Shown here: one piece after another, positions 32,753 through 42,034 of the stretch | Layout: the number at the start of each line of letters is the position of its first letter | Position numbering within the stretch: the first letter of the stretch is position 1 | DNA from: Burkholderiales bacterium RIFCSPLOWO2_12_FULL_65_40 | GTDB taxonomy: Bacteria > Pseudomonadota > Gammaproteobacteria > Burkholderiales > Burkholderiaceae_C | Length of the DNA: 64,000 nt | Assembly (NCBI GenBank): GCA_001770955.1 | Contig: MESL01000035.1 | Coordinates: 99,865 to 163,864, forward strand | Direction of reading: 5' to 3' | Program-made: the position numbers and the translations under genes | The notes under the pieces: generated by a model | The model's database searches: none | What the model was told of the DNA's origin: nothing | The model's input: only the letters and a program-made list of their open reading frames with translations

Positions 32753-34484
32753 ATCACTGCTGGAGACCGCCGGCCAGTCGCTGCCCACCGGTGCCACCGC
32801 CACCACGGATCGTCTGGCGTTGTTGAACGACAAGAATCCGACCCTGGGAGCCGCACTGGTCAACGCCGGCCTGGTGTCGGCCGTGGCGGTCGACTACGTG
32901 CTGCAAAAGCAGAAGATCGAAAAGGTGCCCATGGGCAACCTCCTGGTCGAACTGGGATTCTCAAGCGCCAATGAGGTGGCGCGCCAGTTGGCCGTGCAAC
33001 GCGGTCTGCGTTTTGTCAACGCCGATGAAATGCCGGAACCGGACACGGCGGTCGCCGGGGTGTTCAACCGCTCCTTGTGCCTGACCTATGGATTCCTGCC
33101 GGTGCGGGAAAACAGCGATGGACTGATCGAGATCGTGCTGGGCGATGCCCAGCCGGACGCCGTCCGGGAGCTTGTGCAGCGCAAGCTGGGAAAGGGTTGC
33201 CACTTTTTCCAGGGTGAGTTTGACCGGGTTGGCCAGGCCATTCAGCAGCACTACTACTTTGCCGAAAATCCACCGGCCCGGCTCATCGAGAGCGAAGTGC
33301 GCAAGCTGGAGGCCGATGTGGATCGCGCCTACAGCCCTGCCCGGCTGCTGGAGCACATGCTGCATCTGGCCGTGCGTGAACGTGCCACCGACATTCACCT
33401 GGCGCCGACTGCGCGCAGCCGCTCGGTGCTGTTGCGCGTGGACGGCGTGCTGCGCCCCGTTTTTGCGCTGTCACCCGCACTGGATCGTCTGGTGGTGTAC
33501 GTCAAGCTCCAGGCGGACATGGATGCCAGCGAGCAGCGGCTGCCGCAGGATGGCAGCTTCACGGCCCAGGTGATGGAGTCCACCTTCACCATCCGGGTTT
33601 CCACGCTGATCTCCGAGTTTGGTGAGCGCATGGTGATGCGCCTGTTGCCGGAACGCAGCAATCTGGACAAGCTGGTCGATCTGGGCTTTCTGGAAGAGGA
33701 CGTGGCAGTGATGGCCAAGGCGTTCTCGCGTCCGCACGGGCTGATTCTGATCACCGGCCCCACGGGATCGGGCAAGAGCACCACGCTGCATGCAGCGCTG
33801 CGCATGCAGCCCCTCGTCGAGCGCAATGTGCTGACCGTGGAAGATCCTGTGGAATACCGGGTGCCCGTGGCCTGCCAGACCGAGGTCAACCGCCGGGCCG
33901 GCTACGAGTTCGCCAATGCCATGCGGCATTTCCTGCGGCATGACCCGGACATCATTCTGGTGGGTGAAATTCGCGATGCAGAAACAGCGCGAGCGGCGCT
34001 GGACGCGTCGTCCACCGGCCATCTCGTGTTGTCAACGTTGCATGTGGGCAGCATTTTTGGCGTCATGCCCCGGCTCAAGCTGCTCGGGGTGGATGCGGAA
34101 ACGATCGGTGAGAACCTGGTGGCGGTGATCAACCAGCGTCTCGTGCGCCGCATTTGTCCGCACTGTGCCAAACCGCGTCTTGCCACCGATGATGAGCGCC
34201 GCTGGCTGGCTCAGCCCGACGCAGTGGAACCTGTGCAGGTTTTCCACGGGACGGGTTGCCATCATTGCCGCGAAACCGGCTATCTGGGGCGCCTGCCGGT
34301 TTATGAAATGCTGGCGGTCAATCGGGATCTGGCCGACGCTATCGCTTCGGATGCAAGCCGGTCCGAGATGCGGGAGCGTGCCAAGGCAGCGGGCATGCGA
34401 CCCATCCACATGCTGGCCCGTCATCGTGTGCTGGCGGGGGAAACCACCATGGATGAAATCCTGCGCGCGGTCGGCGAGGACTGA
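32736..34484 (+). CDS. mshE: MshE/GspE-type pilus extension ATPase
   Basis: 582 residues. The N-terminal region (~28-90) carries two tandem LG...L...G...Q segments resembling the MshEN cyclic-di-GMP-binding domain. Then come an N2E-like domain and the hexameric ATPase with GPTGSGKST (Walker A, ~340), DPDIILVGEIRD (Walker B/Asp box), and a tetracysteine zinc motif (CPHC ... CHHC, ~475-510). It powers pilus assembly. No PilT-type retraction ATPase accompanies it. RBS GGAG lies inside the mshM 3' end. Confidence 0.93.
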   Translation: MHPPAESLLETAGQSLPTGATATTDRLALLNDKNPTLGAALVNAGLVSAVAVDYVLQKQKIEKVPMGNLLVELGFSSANEVARQLAVQRGLRFVNADEMPEPDTAVAGVFNRSLCLTYGFLPVRENSDGLIEIVLGDAQPDAVRELVQRKLGKGCHFFQGEFDRVGQAIQQHYYFAENPPARLIESEVRKLEADVDRAYSPARLLEHMLHLAVRERATDIHLAPTARSRSVLLRVDGVLRPVFALSPALDRLVVYVKLQADMDASEQRLPQDGSFTAQVMESTFTIRVSTLISEFGERMVMRLLPERSNLDKLVDLGFLEEDVAVMAKAFSRPHGLILITGPTGSGKSTTLHAALRMQPLVERNVLTVEDPVEYRVPVACQTEVNRRAGYEFANAMRHFLRHDPDIILVGEIRDAETARAALDASSTGHLVLSTLHVGSIFGVMPRLKLLGVDAETIGENLVAVINQRLVRRICPHCAKPRLATDDERRWLAQPDAVEPVQVFHGTGCHHCRETGYLGRLPVYEMLAVNRDLADAIASDASRSEMRERAKAAGMRPIHMLARHRVLAGETTMDEILRAVGED

Positions 34485-34505
34485 GCCCCTGGGCGGAACC
34501 ATTGC

Positions 34506-35780
34506 ATGGCCAATCTCAATACCTATTACTACCGGGTGCTGCTTCCGCATGGGGCTGTCCGATCGGGCCTGTTGCGCATGGCGGTCAAGCGCGACCTGTC
34601 TGCGCGCATGCGCCTGGAGGCCGACACCGACGGCACGGTCATCGGGCTGTGGCGCTTTCCGCAGTGGCTGGCGACGGTCACGGATCTGCTGACGCACCTG
34701 TTTCGCAATCAGGTGCGCAGCGAAGACCTCGCCGGCTTCTTGCGCGATCTGGGCCTGATGATGCGCGCCGGTGTGCCCGCCCTGGACGCACTGACGACGC
34801 TGGTGGAGGAGAGCAACAGCGTGGGAAACCGCGCCATGGCCGCTGTGGCGCGCAACATGCTGGACGACCTGAATGCCGGGGTGGGCATGACGGAGGCGTT
34901 CAACCGCCACCCCAACGTGTTTCCCGAGACGGTGCGCAATCTCGTTGCCATCGGCGACCAGACGGGTACGCTGGATCGCATGCTGAGTGAAGCCGCCGAA
35001 CACGTGGAGCGCATGATCAACATCCGGCGCGACATCAAGACGGCGCTCATCTATCCGGCCTTTGTCTTTGCCAGCATCATCGGCGTGGCCATCTTCTGGA
35101 TCTACTACGTCGTGCCCAACATGGCGCGACTGTTCAAGCAGTTGCAGGCGAAGCTGCCCCCTATCACCGAGGGGCTGGTGGCGTTTGCCCATCTGCTTTC
35201 CACCCATCTCCCGTGGGTGCTGCTGGTCACCATCGTGCTGGTGGTGGCAGGCATGGTTTTGTTCAAACGATCGGAGCGTTTCCAGCTGGCCACTTACAGC
35301 CTGCTGCACCGCTTGCCCATTGCCCGCACGTTGCTGGTGTCCTCGGGAATGGCCCACATTACGGAGCATCTCTCCATCCTGGTGAAGGCGGGCGTGGATC
35401 AGGTATCGAGCCTGCGCATCCTGGGGCGTGCCACGAAAAACCGCTACTACCGCACCCGGCTGATCCAGGTGGCCGAGTCGGTCTCCCGGGGAGATTCGGT
35501 GTCCGCATCGATGCGTCGTGTGGGCGGGTTCCCCGCCATGGCGGTGCGCATGATCTCGGTGGGGGAAGAGTCGGGCAGCCTGGATGAGCAGCTGTCGCAT
35601 CTGGCGGGAGACTATCGGAAGCGCCTGGAAGTACTGGTCAAGTCGCTGGCGGAAATCCTCAAGCCGGTGATCATTCTGGTGGCGGGCGGGCTCTTCCTCT
35701 TCCTGATCGTGGCCTTGCTCTTGCCCGTCTATGACCTGGTGCGGCAGTCAGTCACCCAGAGCATGGGAGGTGGGCAGTGA
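34506..35780 (+). CDS. mshG: MshG/GspF-type inner-membrane platform protein
   Basis: 424 residues with two GspF domains (about 75-200 and 275-400) and three to four membrane helices (TALIYPAFVFASIIGVAIFWIYYV, then LPWVLLVTIVLVVAGMVLF, and IIILVAGG-type at the C-terminus). Typical GspF motifs are LGLMMRAGVPALDAL and SVGEESGSLDEQL. It transmits motion from MshE to the growing pilus. 21 bp after mshE. Confidence 0.93.
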   Translation: MANLNTYYYRVLLPHGAVRSGLLRMAVKRDLSARMRLEADTDGTVIGLWRFPQWLATVTDLLTHLFRNQVRSEDLAGFLRDLGLMMRAGVPALDALTTLVEESNSVGNRAMAAVARNMLDDLNAGVGMTEAFNRHPNVFPETVRNLVAIGDQTGTLDRMLSEAAEHVERMINIRRDIKTALIYPAFVFASIIGVAIFWIYYVVPNMARLFKQLQAKLPPITEGLVAFAHLLSTHLPWVLLVTIVLVVAGMVLFKRSERFQLATYSLLHRLPIARTLLVSSGMAHITEHLSILVKAGVDQVSSLRILGRATKNRYYRTRLIQVAESVSRGDSVSASMRRVGGFPAMAVRMISVGEESGSLDEQLSHLAGDYRKRLEVLVKSLAEILKPVIILVAGGLFLFLIVALLLPVYDLVRQSVTQSMGGGQ

Positions 35781-35879
35781 TGCGGCTGACCCATCTGAAC
35801 GGCTGGCGCCCGGGGCACTTGGGGGGCAGCATGGTTCATTTTTGTCGAGGCCTGTCTGTTGATCAGTGCAGGGTGCCGA

Positions 35880-36455
35880 ATGCGTAAGCCTGTAGTGATT
35901 GGCGCAGCTCTGGGGCTGCTGGTACTGGCCTTGATGGCCGGTGGCTTCTGGATTGCCGGAAACTCTTCCAGGCCCGACGCCACCCTCGATCACAAGCCGG
36001 TTCGCAGCGACCCAGCGGTGTCTCAGGGGGATGGTGCGCCGGCTCCGCCGTCGATGGCCCTCGCGGCGTCGCAGCCGCGCTCATCGCAGACATCGAAGGA
36101 GCGTCGCAAGCGCCTAGCCGAGGTGCGCGCCGAGTTCACTGCACTGCGGGCCCAGGGCGCGAAAGCGCCGCCCGAAAAAATGCGGGCCATCGTGGACGAA
36201 CTGGAAGCACTTTCTCCCCCTGGCTTTGATCCGCGCTATTTCCAGACGTTGCGCAACATGCTGGAAACCAGTGCCCGGATCCAGACGCTCAGCGATGAAC
36301 TACAGGCGCTGTCCAAAGGCACTGCGCCAAAAGATGCAGCCCTGCGGGAGGAAATACTTGCCGAGATGCGTACGTTGGGCGAGCAGGTCAGTAAGGAGGC
36401 GCGCAACCTGCAGTCGTATGCACCCATACCGCCGACTCAGGTGAAGTCGCCATGA
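35880..36455 (+). CDS. MshF-like membrane-anchored protein
   Basis: 191 residues. An N-terminal membrane helix (PVVIGAALGLLVLALMAGGFWIAG), a Pro/Ser-rich linker, and a helical C-terminal region with heptads (RRKRLAEVRAEFTALRAQ; SARIQTLSDELQALSKG). Position after the platform protein and topology match MshF, but motif support is weak. The ATG at 35880 is used; the 100 bp between mshG and this gene hold no other gene. Overlaps the next prepilin by 4 bp. Confidence 0.6.
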   Translation: MRKPVVIGAALGLLVLALMAGGFWIAGNSSRPDATLDHKPVRSDPAVSQGDGAPAPPSMALAASQPRSSQTSKERRKRLAEVRAEFTALRAQGAKAPPEKMRAIVDELEALSPPGFDPRYFQTLRNMLETSARIQTLSDELQALSKGTAPKDAALREEILAEMRTLGEQVSKEARNLQSYAPIPPTQVKSP

Positions 36456-37231
36456 CCTGCGCCCGATCCCGCCGACGTGTTCATGGCCATCGCAAGGCAC
36501 AGGCCGGAATGACCTTCGTGGAGGTTTCCGTGGCGCTGGTCGTTGCAGGGTTGATGTCCTGGGCCGCGTTCAGCGGCTACGAAACCGTGTCAGCACAGCA
36601 GGAGATCGAACGTGGACGTGCCGAGGCCCAGCAACTGCAGTCGGTCGTGCGCGCCTTTGCGCTGCGCCATGGCCGCCTTCCCTGCCCCGCCGCCAACACC
36701 GACGGGTATGAGTCGCTGACGGCCGGGGTCTGCACCACGGGCAATCAGGTAGGCTGGTTCCCGTATGTGAGTGTGGGCCTGGAACAGCCGACCGACCGGC
36801 TGCGCGCGCGGTATTCGGTGCTGCGCGCAGCCCATGCCACTGCTGCGCAGGATGCCGACCTCGCCGTGGCCCGGGAGCGGACGGGCGATGCTGCCGGAGA
36901 CGCCACCTTTCTCGACGTGACGGACCTCATCGCGGCGCTCAACAACGCCGCCACCTTGCTGTTTGCCGCGACGCGAACCCATCTGACGGGCGATGCCGGT
37001 GCTGCCGGGGCGATGGACTGTGCCGCCAACCCGGTGATGGCGGCCGCCTACTGGGTGGTCGTTCCGCTCCAGGACAAAGACAACGATGGCAACCGGCTCG
37101 ATGCGCCCCACGCCCTGACTAGTCTCTGCGCTGCCAGCCCCTCCGCACCGCTTCGACTGGCGTCCGATGACGTGGTCGAGGCCGAATCGCCCGCCCAGCT
37201 GGCGGGGTGGCTGCGCAAAAGCCTGCCGTAG
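36452..37231 (+). CDS. Minor prepilin with PCPA motif (1)
   Basis: 259 residues. Leader ending QAG, then MTFVEVSVALVVAGLMSWAAF with Glu+5. It carries the motif RLPCPAANTDG and further Cys (GVCTTG, MDCAAN, SLCAAS), so disulfides are likely. It lacks the head of family A. First of four consecutive prepilins with the R-L-P-C-P/A motif; probably a low-abundance component that starts assembly (inference). Confidence 0.82.
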   Translation: MTCARSRRRVHGHRKAQAGMTFVEVSVALVVAGLMSWAAFSGYETVSAQQEIERGRAEAQQLQSVVRAFALRHGRLPCPAANTDGYESLTAGVCTTGNQVGWFPYVSVGLEQPTDRLRARYSVLRAAHATAAQDADLAVARERTGDAAGDATFLDVTDLIAALNNAATLLFAATRTHLTGDAGAAGAMDCAANPVMAAAYWVVVPLQDKDNDGNRLDAPHALTSLCAASPSAPLRLASDDVVEAESPAQLAGWLRKSLP

Positions 37232-37242
37232 CAAGAAATCCC

Positions 37243-39450
37243 ATGCCGATAACTTCACCGCCTTCCCCTACGCCCCGGCCCACGGCCCGCCGTGCGCGTG
37301 GCTTCGGCTTGCTGCAGGTGCTGCTGCTGATCGCCGTCATGGCCGGTCTGGCGAGCATGGGCTATCTGCAGTGGCGCGCGCGTACGGTGGTCGATTCTTC
37401 CCGCCAGGAGCGCCAGGCGCTCACTCAGGCCGACAAGGCCATCATCGCCTTTGCCACCGTGGCGAACCGACTTCCCTGCCCGGACACGAACCGGGATGGC
37501 CTGGAAGATTGTGGCGCTGCGGCAGACCAGAAAGGCTGGCTGCCTTCTGCCACATTGCGCCTGGCAGGTGTCGATCCCGGGGTGGATGTGGGCCAGCTGC
37601 GCTACCTCGTCCAGCGGGGGGCTGGGGCCAACAGCCTGACCCTGTTGACCGATGCATGGCGGCCATTGGGTTACGACGATGCGGGGCAGACGTTCTTTGC
37701 CGTGCGTGGCGGCGCGTACCCCACTGACATCCTGACCCTGACCGATCTGTGCCAGCGCTTGGAGACGGCACGCACCACGCCGCTGGGCCCCGCCACGGCC
37801 CAGGTCAATGCGGCCCCGGCGCGCACAGTGGCCTACGCGCTGGCCCACCCCGGCACCAGCGATGCGGATGGCGATGGCGACCTGTTTGATGGTGCCAACT
37901 CCAATGCGGCGGCGAATGCCAACCAGATGGAAGACCCCGCCCGCAGGCCTTTGCTGGCGCTCTACAACGACCTCGTGCTGGAGCGCACGTTCGCCAGCCT
38001 GCAGTCGGACTTGCAGTGCCAGCCGCTGATCGACTCCATCAACACCGTGGCCCTGGGCCATGACGTGGCCGACCAGGTTGCGGACATGCGGGCCGACAAC
38101 ATCGAGTCGGCGCGGCGTGCGGTGGCGTTCTCGTCCCTGGCGGCCATCATGACGGCGCTGGAAATCGTGCTGGCGGTGGCCGAGGGCATTTCCGATGCGG
38201 GCAATGCGGCGGTCGATTGGGCTGCATGTGCCGCATCGCTGGGGCTGGCAGTCAATTTCTGTGCGGCGGCGCCGCAGCACACGGCGGCCATCGCGCTGGC
38301 CGGTGGTGTGGTGTACGCGAACATTGCGGCGGTGGCGCTCAATGCGGTGGCCGCGGGTATTGCCGGAACCGCGTTGACGCTGGCGGACGATACGGCTACG
38401 GCGGCGGATGTATGTCCACCGATGGATCAGACACTCCTCAACCAGATGCTGGCCAGCGCGCAGACGGAGCTGACCAATGCCACCAACGCCCGCATTGCCG
38501 TCCAGGCAGAGATCACCAACAAGACGATTGAACTGAATGCGGCAATCGCTGCGCGGGATACCGCCATTGCGACATTGAGGAACGTCATCCGGGGTCCCGG
38601 AGCCTCTTCGCAGATCGATGGCCTGGTGGATCCGCTGCTTACGGCCACGGGGAGTTGGGGGGAGGCGTCCTATAGCCGCGATGTAGCCCAGTCGCGCGTG
38701 ACCCAGGCGACGCGAGAGCGAGACCTGTGGTCCGCCGAGGTCACCAAATACAACGGCATGCTGGCCGACCTTCCCGGCACGATTGTGCGATTGACCAATG
38801 AAATCGCAGTACTCGATGCGCAGATTGCCACCAATCCCCCCAACAAGACCGACCTGGAGAATCAGCGCGCAGGCAAGGCGGCAGAGCTGAGAATGGCCCA
38901 GAACCCTGCTTTGCTCACAAGTGCCCGGGACAAAGCCGTCGCATCGCTGGCCACCGCGCAAGGGGTCCTGGACACCGCCACGGCCACCTACAACGCGGCT
39001 GTGCTGAGTCTCAGCACGGCGCAGACCAGCTATCAGACGGCCTATGCCAACCTGGTCAACGGAGCTGGGCGCTATGCCATCTACAACGCCGGTGGATCGG
39101 TCATCGGCCACCGCTGCACCACTGGGTGTGTTTCGGGTGACGTCAATATTCTGGGTGCATTCCAGGGTGCGCTGGATGATCTGGTGGGCAGTGCGGCGAG
39201 CAGCACCCCCAGCGTCGATGCGAAGTACCTCAAACCCGTCAAGATTCAGAAAGAGCTTGATGCGTTGAATGCCAAACTCGCTGCGGCACAGACGCGGGAA
39301 ACCAACGCCCAGAACCAGTTGAATCAGATCCAGGAGATGGTGAACAACCCGGCCGCCTGCAATGTCACCGGTTCTGCCGTGATCCCCATGACGCCCGACC
39401 AGGCCGAGGCCATTTTGATCGACGTCGACCGCAAGGGAGGCACGCGATGA
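37243..39450 (+). CDS. Giant prepilin-like protein lacking Glu+5 (2)
   Basis: 735 residues from the ATG at 37243 (a GTG at 37207 is possible). Basic leader ARRARG, then FGLLQVLLLIAVMAGLASMGYL: the prepilin processing site is intact but +5 is Gln, not Glu. The GspK tip pseudopilin of type II systems also lacks Glu5. It has RLPCPDTNRDGLEDC, an Ala-rich hydrophobic helical region (~295-383), then long predicted coiled coils (~395-455, 475-555, 660-700) and a Cys-containing end. It may cap the pilus as an adhesin or tip. It is several times larger than ordinary pilins. Confidence 0.8.
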   Translation: MPITSPPSPTPRPTARRARGFGLLQVLLLIAVMAGLASMGYLQWRARTVVDSSRQERQALTQADKAIIAFATVANRLPCPDTNRDGLEDCGAAADQKGWLPSATLRLAGVDPGVDVGQLRYLVQRGAGANSLTLLTDAWRPLGYDDAGQTFFAVRGGAYPTDILTLTDLCQRLETARTTPLGPATAQVNAAPARTVAYALAHPGTSDADGDGDLFDGANSNAAANANQMEDPARRPLLALYNDLVLERTFASLQSDLQCQPLIDSINTVALGHDVADQVADMRADNIESARRAVAFSSLAAIMTALEIVLAVAEGISDAGNAAVDWAACAASLGLAVNFCAAAPQHTAAIALAGGVVYANIAAVALNAVAAGIAGTALTLADDTATAADVCPPMDQTLLNQMLASAQTELTNATNARIAVQAEITNKTIELNAAIAARDTAIATLRNVIRGPGASSQIDGLVDPLLTATGSWGEASYSRDVAQSRVTQATRERDLWSAEVTKYNGMLADLPGTIVRLTNEIAVLDAQIATNPPNKTDLENQRAGKAAELRMAQNPALLTSARDKAVASLATAQGVLDTATATYNAAVLSLSTAQTSYQTAYANLVNGAGRYAIYNAGGSVIGHRCTTGCVSGDVNILGAFQGALDDLVGSAASSTPSVDAKYLKPVKIQKELDALNAKLAAAQTRETNAQNQLNQIQEMVNNPAACNVTGSAVIPMTPDQAEAILIDVDRKGGTR

Positions 39451-40667
39451 GGATGAAGCGCATCACGCATCGCAGTCAGGCCGGTTTTTCCCTGGTGGAG
39501 CTGGGGGTGGTGATGGCCATTGTGGGCGTCATCGGCATTCTGACGTGGCGCTGGGTGGCGTCCACGCGGGAGCCGCTGCAGCGGCCCGCCATCGTGGGCC
39601 AGCTGGCGGAGGCACAGGCGGCGGTAGAGGGGTTTGTGCTGGCCCGGCATCGCCTGCCCTGTGCCGCTGCAGACACCAATGGCAATGAGAACTGCGGCAA
39701 CGCCACGGCCGTGCATTTTCCCTGGCGCACTCTGGGGCTGAGCAGCCGGTTTGGCCAACTGCACTATGGCGTGAACCGGGGTGGGGTGGGGCTGGATCTC
39801 GCCGCGCTTCCCCCCGCATCGGTCTCGCCCGACCTGAACATCGACTTCAGCCCCGCCATTCCCGTGCTGGCGCTGTCCACCGATGCTACGGTCAACACCG
39901 CAGCCGCCGGGGTCACGGCGGCCATTACGGCGGCCACCAGTCGGCGGGCGCAGGTCAATGGCCTGGACTGGTGCCGCACTCTGCGCCGGTTTGCGGCCCA
40001 GCCCACGGCTGCCGGGGTGCTTGAGGCGGGCAATCTCACGGCCAGCATCCCGGTGGCATTTGTGCTGGTGCACCCGGGCATCAACAATATCTTTGAGGGC
40101 AGCAACGTAGCAGGAGGCGTGGGCGGCTGGCGGTTCGACTTTCCGGGTCGGCCCCAGGCCTTCGACTATGACGACATTGCGGTGGCGATGGGCCCTGGCG
40201 ACCTGTCGGCCCGCATCGGCTGTGCAGCCCGCCTGGGGGGCATGCAGGCAGCGGGCCAAGGGGCGTACACCGCCTATGACAGCGCGCGCGTGGTGCAGGA
40301 GTACTGGTCCTTGCGGGTGTTTGACATCGAACAGGCAGAGTCGGCGGTGTCCGGCGCCGAGTCTGGCGTTGCACTGGCGGCGGTGAACATGGCGCTGGCC
40401 GTAGGCAGTGCTGCACTGGCAGTGGCCTCCGCGTCCAACACCGAAGGCATCACGATCTTCGGCATTGCCCTGGCTGCAGCGAATGTGGTCATTGCGGCGG
40501 TCGAGGTCGGTTTGGCGGCGGCAGATCTGGTGGCGGCCCAGCAGGCGCTGCAGGATTCCATCGAGAAGGAGGCTGCGGTCCGCGCCTATGTCGTGCACCT
40601 GTATGAAACGTTCACGCGGTCCCTGAACGCGGCGGTGCTGCTGGACCAGAAGGGGCTCAATCCATGA
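39447..40667 (+). CDS. Large minor prepilin with PCPA motif (3)
   Basis: 406 residues. Leader QAG, then FSLVELGVVMAIVGVIGIL with Glu+5. Contains RLPCAAADTNGNENC followed by FPWRTLGL, a YDDIAVAMG segment, Cys in IGCAARL, and a C-terminal Ala-rich hydrophobic helical module (~305-371, VALAAVNMALAVGSAALAVA) also seen in its two large neighbours. Overlaps both neighbours by 4 bp. Confidence 0.8.
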   Translation: MRMKRITHRSQAGFSLVELGVVMAIVGVIGILTWRWVASTREPLQRPAIVGQLAEAQAAVEGFVLARHRLPCAAADTNGNENCGNATAVHFPWRTLGLSSRFGQLHYGVNRGGVGLDLAALPPASVSPDLNIDFSPAIPVLALSTDATVNTAAAGVTAAITAATSRRAQVNGLDWCRTLRRFAAQPTAAGVLEAGNLTASIPVAFVLVHPGINNIFEGSNVAGGVGGWRFDFPGRPQAFDYDDIAVAMGPGDLSARIGCAARLGGMQAAGQGAYTAYDSARVVQEYWSLRVFDIEQAESAVSGAESGVALAAVNMALAVGSAALAVASASNTEGITIFGIALAAANVVIAAVEVGLAAADLVAAQQALQDSIEKEAAVRAYVVHLYETFTRSLNAAVLLDQKGLNP

Positions 40668-42007
40668 AACACCGCATGAGGGGGTTCACCCTGGTGGAGT
40701 TGTCCATGGTGCTGCTGGCTTTGGGCCTGATCCTGCCGGGTGCCGTGATCTTCTGGCAACTGTCCGAGCGACACCGCGTGACGGCGGTGCAGACCGATGC
40801 ACAGCAGCAGTCGCGCGATGCCGTGGTGGGCTTCCTGCACGCCAACTATCGTCTGCCTTGCCCGGCAGCAGACACGCTGGGGGTGGAAGACTGCGCAGCG
40901 ACGCGCCAGGTGGGCTTTTTGCCCTGGCGGTCCCTGGGCCTGCCCAGGCAGGAGGCCGGGGGCTTGCGCTATGGGGTGTACCGGGCGCCGTCGGCGGCGG
41001 GGGTCGCCACCGCGCCACTGGATCAGGACCTGGCCGTCGCGCGTGATCGCATGAACCCGCTGCGCGTGCGCACCCCCAACCCGATTCCCCGCAACGGAGA
41101 TGACCCCAGCCCCCCACCTCCTGCGCACCCGGCCCCCAATCCCCATGCGCCGCCTATCCCGACAACATTTGCCGGTCTGCTGGGCACGACCCAGTCCGGG
41201 AACGACGCCGCGCCGCTCAACGCGGCCTGTGATGCAGCGAATGTGCCACCCTGCCCGTTGGGCGTGGACAACGCAGTCAACCTGATTGACGTGTGCCTGG
41301 CCCTGAACACCGGCAGCGATGCCTTGCTGGCCCCTGCCGGACGCCTGGCCACCCAGGTGGGGCCGAACCGGCGTACCGCTGCGTTCGTGATTGCTGCGCC
41401 CGGCATGCTGGACGCGGATGGCAATGGCCAGGCGTTTGACGGGGCCAATGCCACGGCGACCAACGCCAGCCCCACCTTCGATGCGCCCGGCCGGGCGGTG
41501 ACCAATACCTACGACGACATCGTCTTGGCGGCGAGCCATACGGAGCTTTTTGCCGAGCTGCATTGCGGTGCCGCATTGTCCGCTGTGTCCCATGCGCATT
41601 TCAACGTCGCCACAGGTGCGTTCGTGCTGGAGCGCGCCCTGTACGACTACCGGGACCAGCTCTACATTGCCGTCGTGCTGGCCAGGGCCGATGTGGCCGC
41701 TGCCGCCGCAGGCGTGGCCTCGGCCATCGCCGGCTCGCTCGATGCCGCCAAGGAAATGGTGTCGGCGGTGGCGGATACGACCGCCTCCGCAGGAGTGCGT
41801 GCCTTCCAGATCGCTCTGGCCGCCGTGGGCATCGGCCTGGCCGTGGCCAGCGATGTGGCTGCCGCGTATGCGGTGGTGGATGCCGCGCTGTCACTGGCGG
41901 AAGCCGAGCAGGTGTACAGCGATTTTGCCTATCGCACCACGGCCATGACCAATTTGTCCCGCTCTGTCGCCGTGAATGCGCTGACGGCCGATGCCATTGG
42001 CCACTGA
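40664..42007 (+). CDS. Large minor prepilin with PCPA motif (4)
   Basis: 447 residues. Very short leader (MKHRMRG), then FTLVELSMVLLALGLILPG with Glu+5. RLPCPAADTLGVEDC and FLPWRSLGL match gene 3; a Pro-rich hinge lies at ~145-165. YDDIVLAASH and HCGAALS follow, then the Ala-rich module (~345-415). Together with genes 2 and 3 it forms a subfamily: prepilin helix, PCPA Cys motif, YDD segment, Ala-rich helices. Confidence 0.82.
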   Translation: MKHRMRGFTLVELSMVLLALGLILPGAVIFWQLSERHRVTAVQTDAQQQSRDAVVGFLHANYRLPCPAADTLGVEDCAATRQVGFLPWRSLGLPRQEAGGLRYGVYRAPSAAGVATAPLDQDLAVARDRMNPLRVRTPNPIPRNGDDPSPPPPAHPAPNPHAPPIPTTFAGLLGTTQSGNDAAPLNAACDAANVPPCPLGVDNAVNLIDVCLALNTGSDALLAPAGRLATQVGPNRRTAAFVIAAPGMLDADGNGQAFDGANATATNASPTFDAPGRAVTNTYDDIVLAASHTELFAELHCGAALSAVSHAHFNVATGAFVLERALYDYRDQLYIAVVLARADVAAAAAGVASAIAGSLDAAKEMVSAVADTTASAGVRAFQIALAAVGIGLAVASDVAAAYAVVDAALSLAEAEQVYSDFAYRTTAMTNLSRSVAVNALTADAIGH

Positions 42008-42034
42008 ACCTTTTCGCTCACCGAATTACGCACC

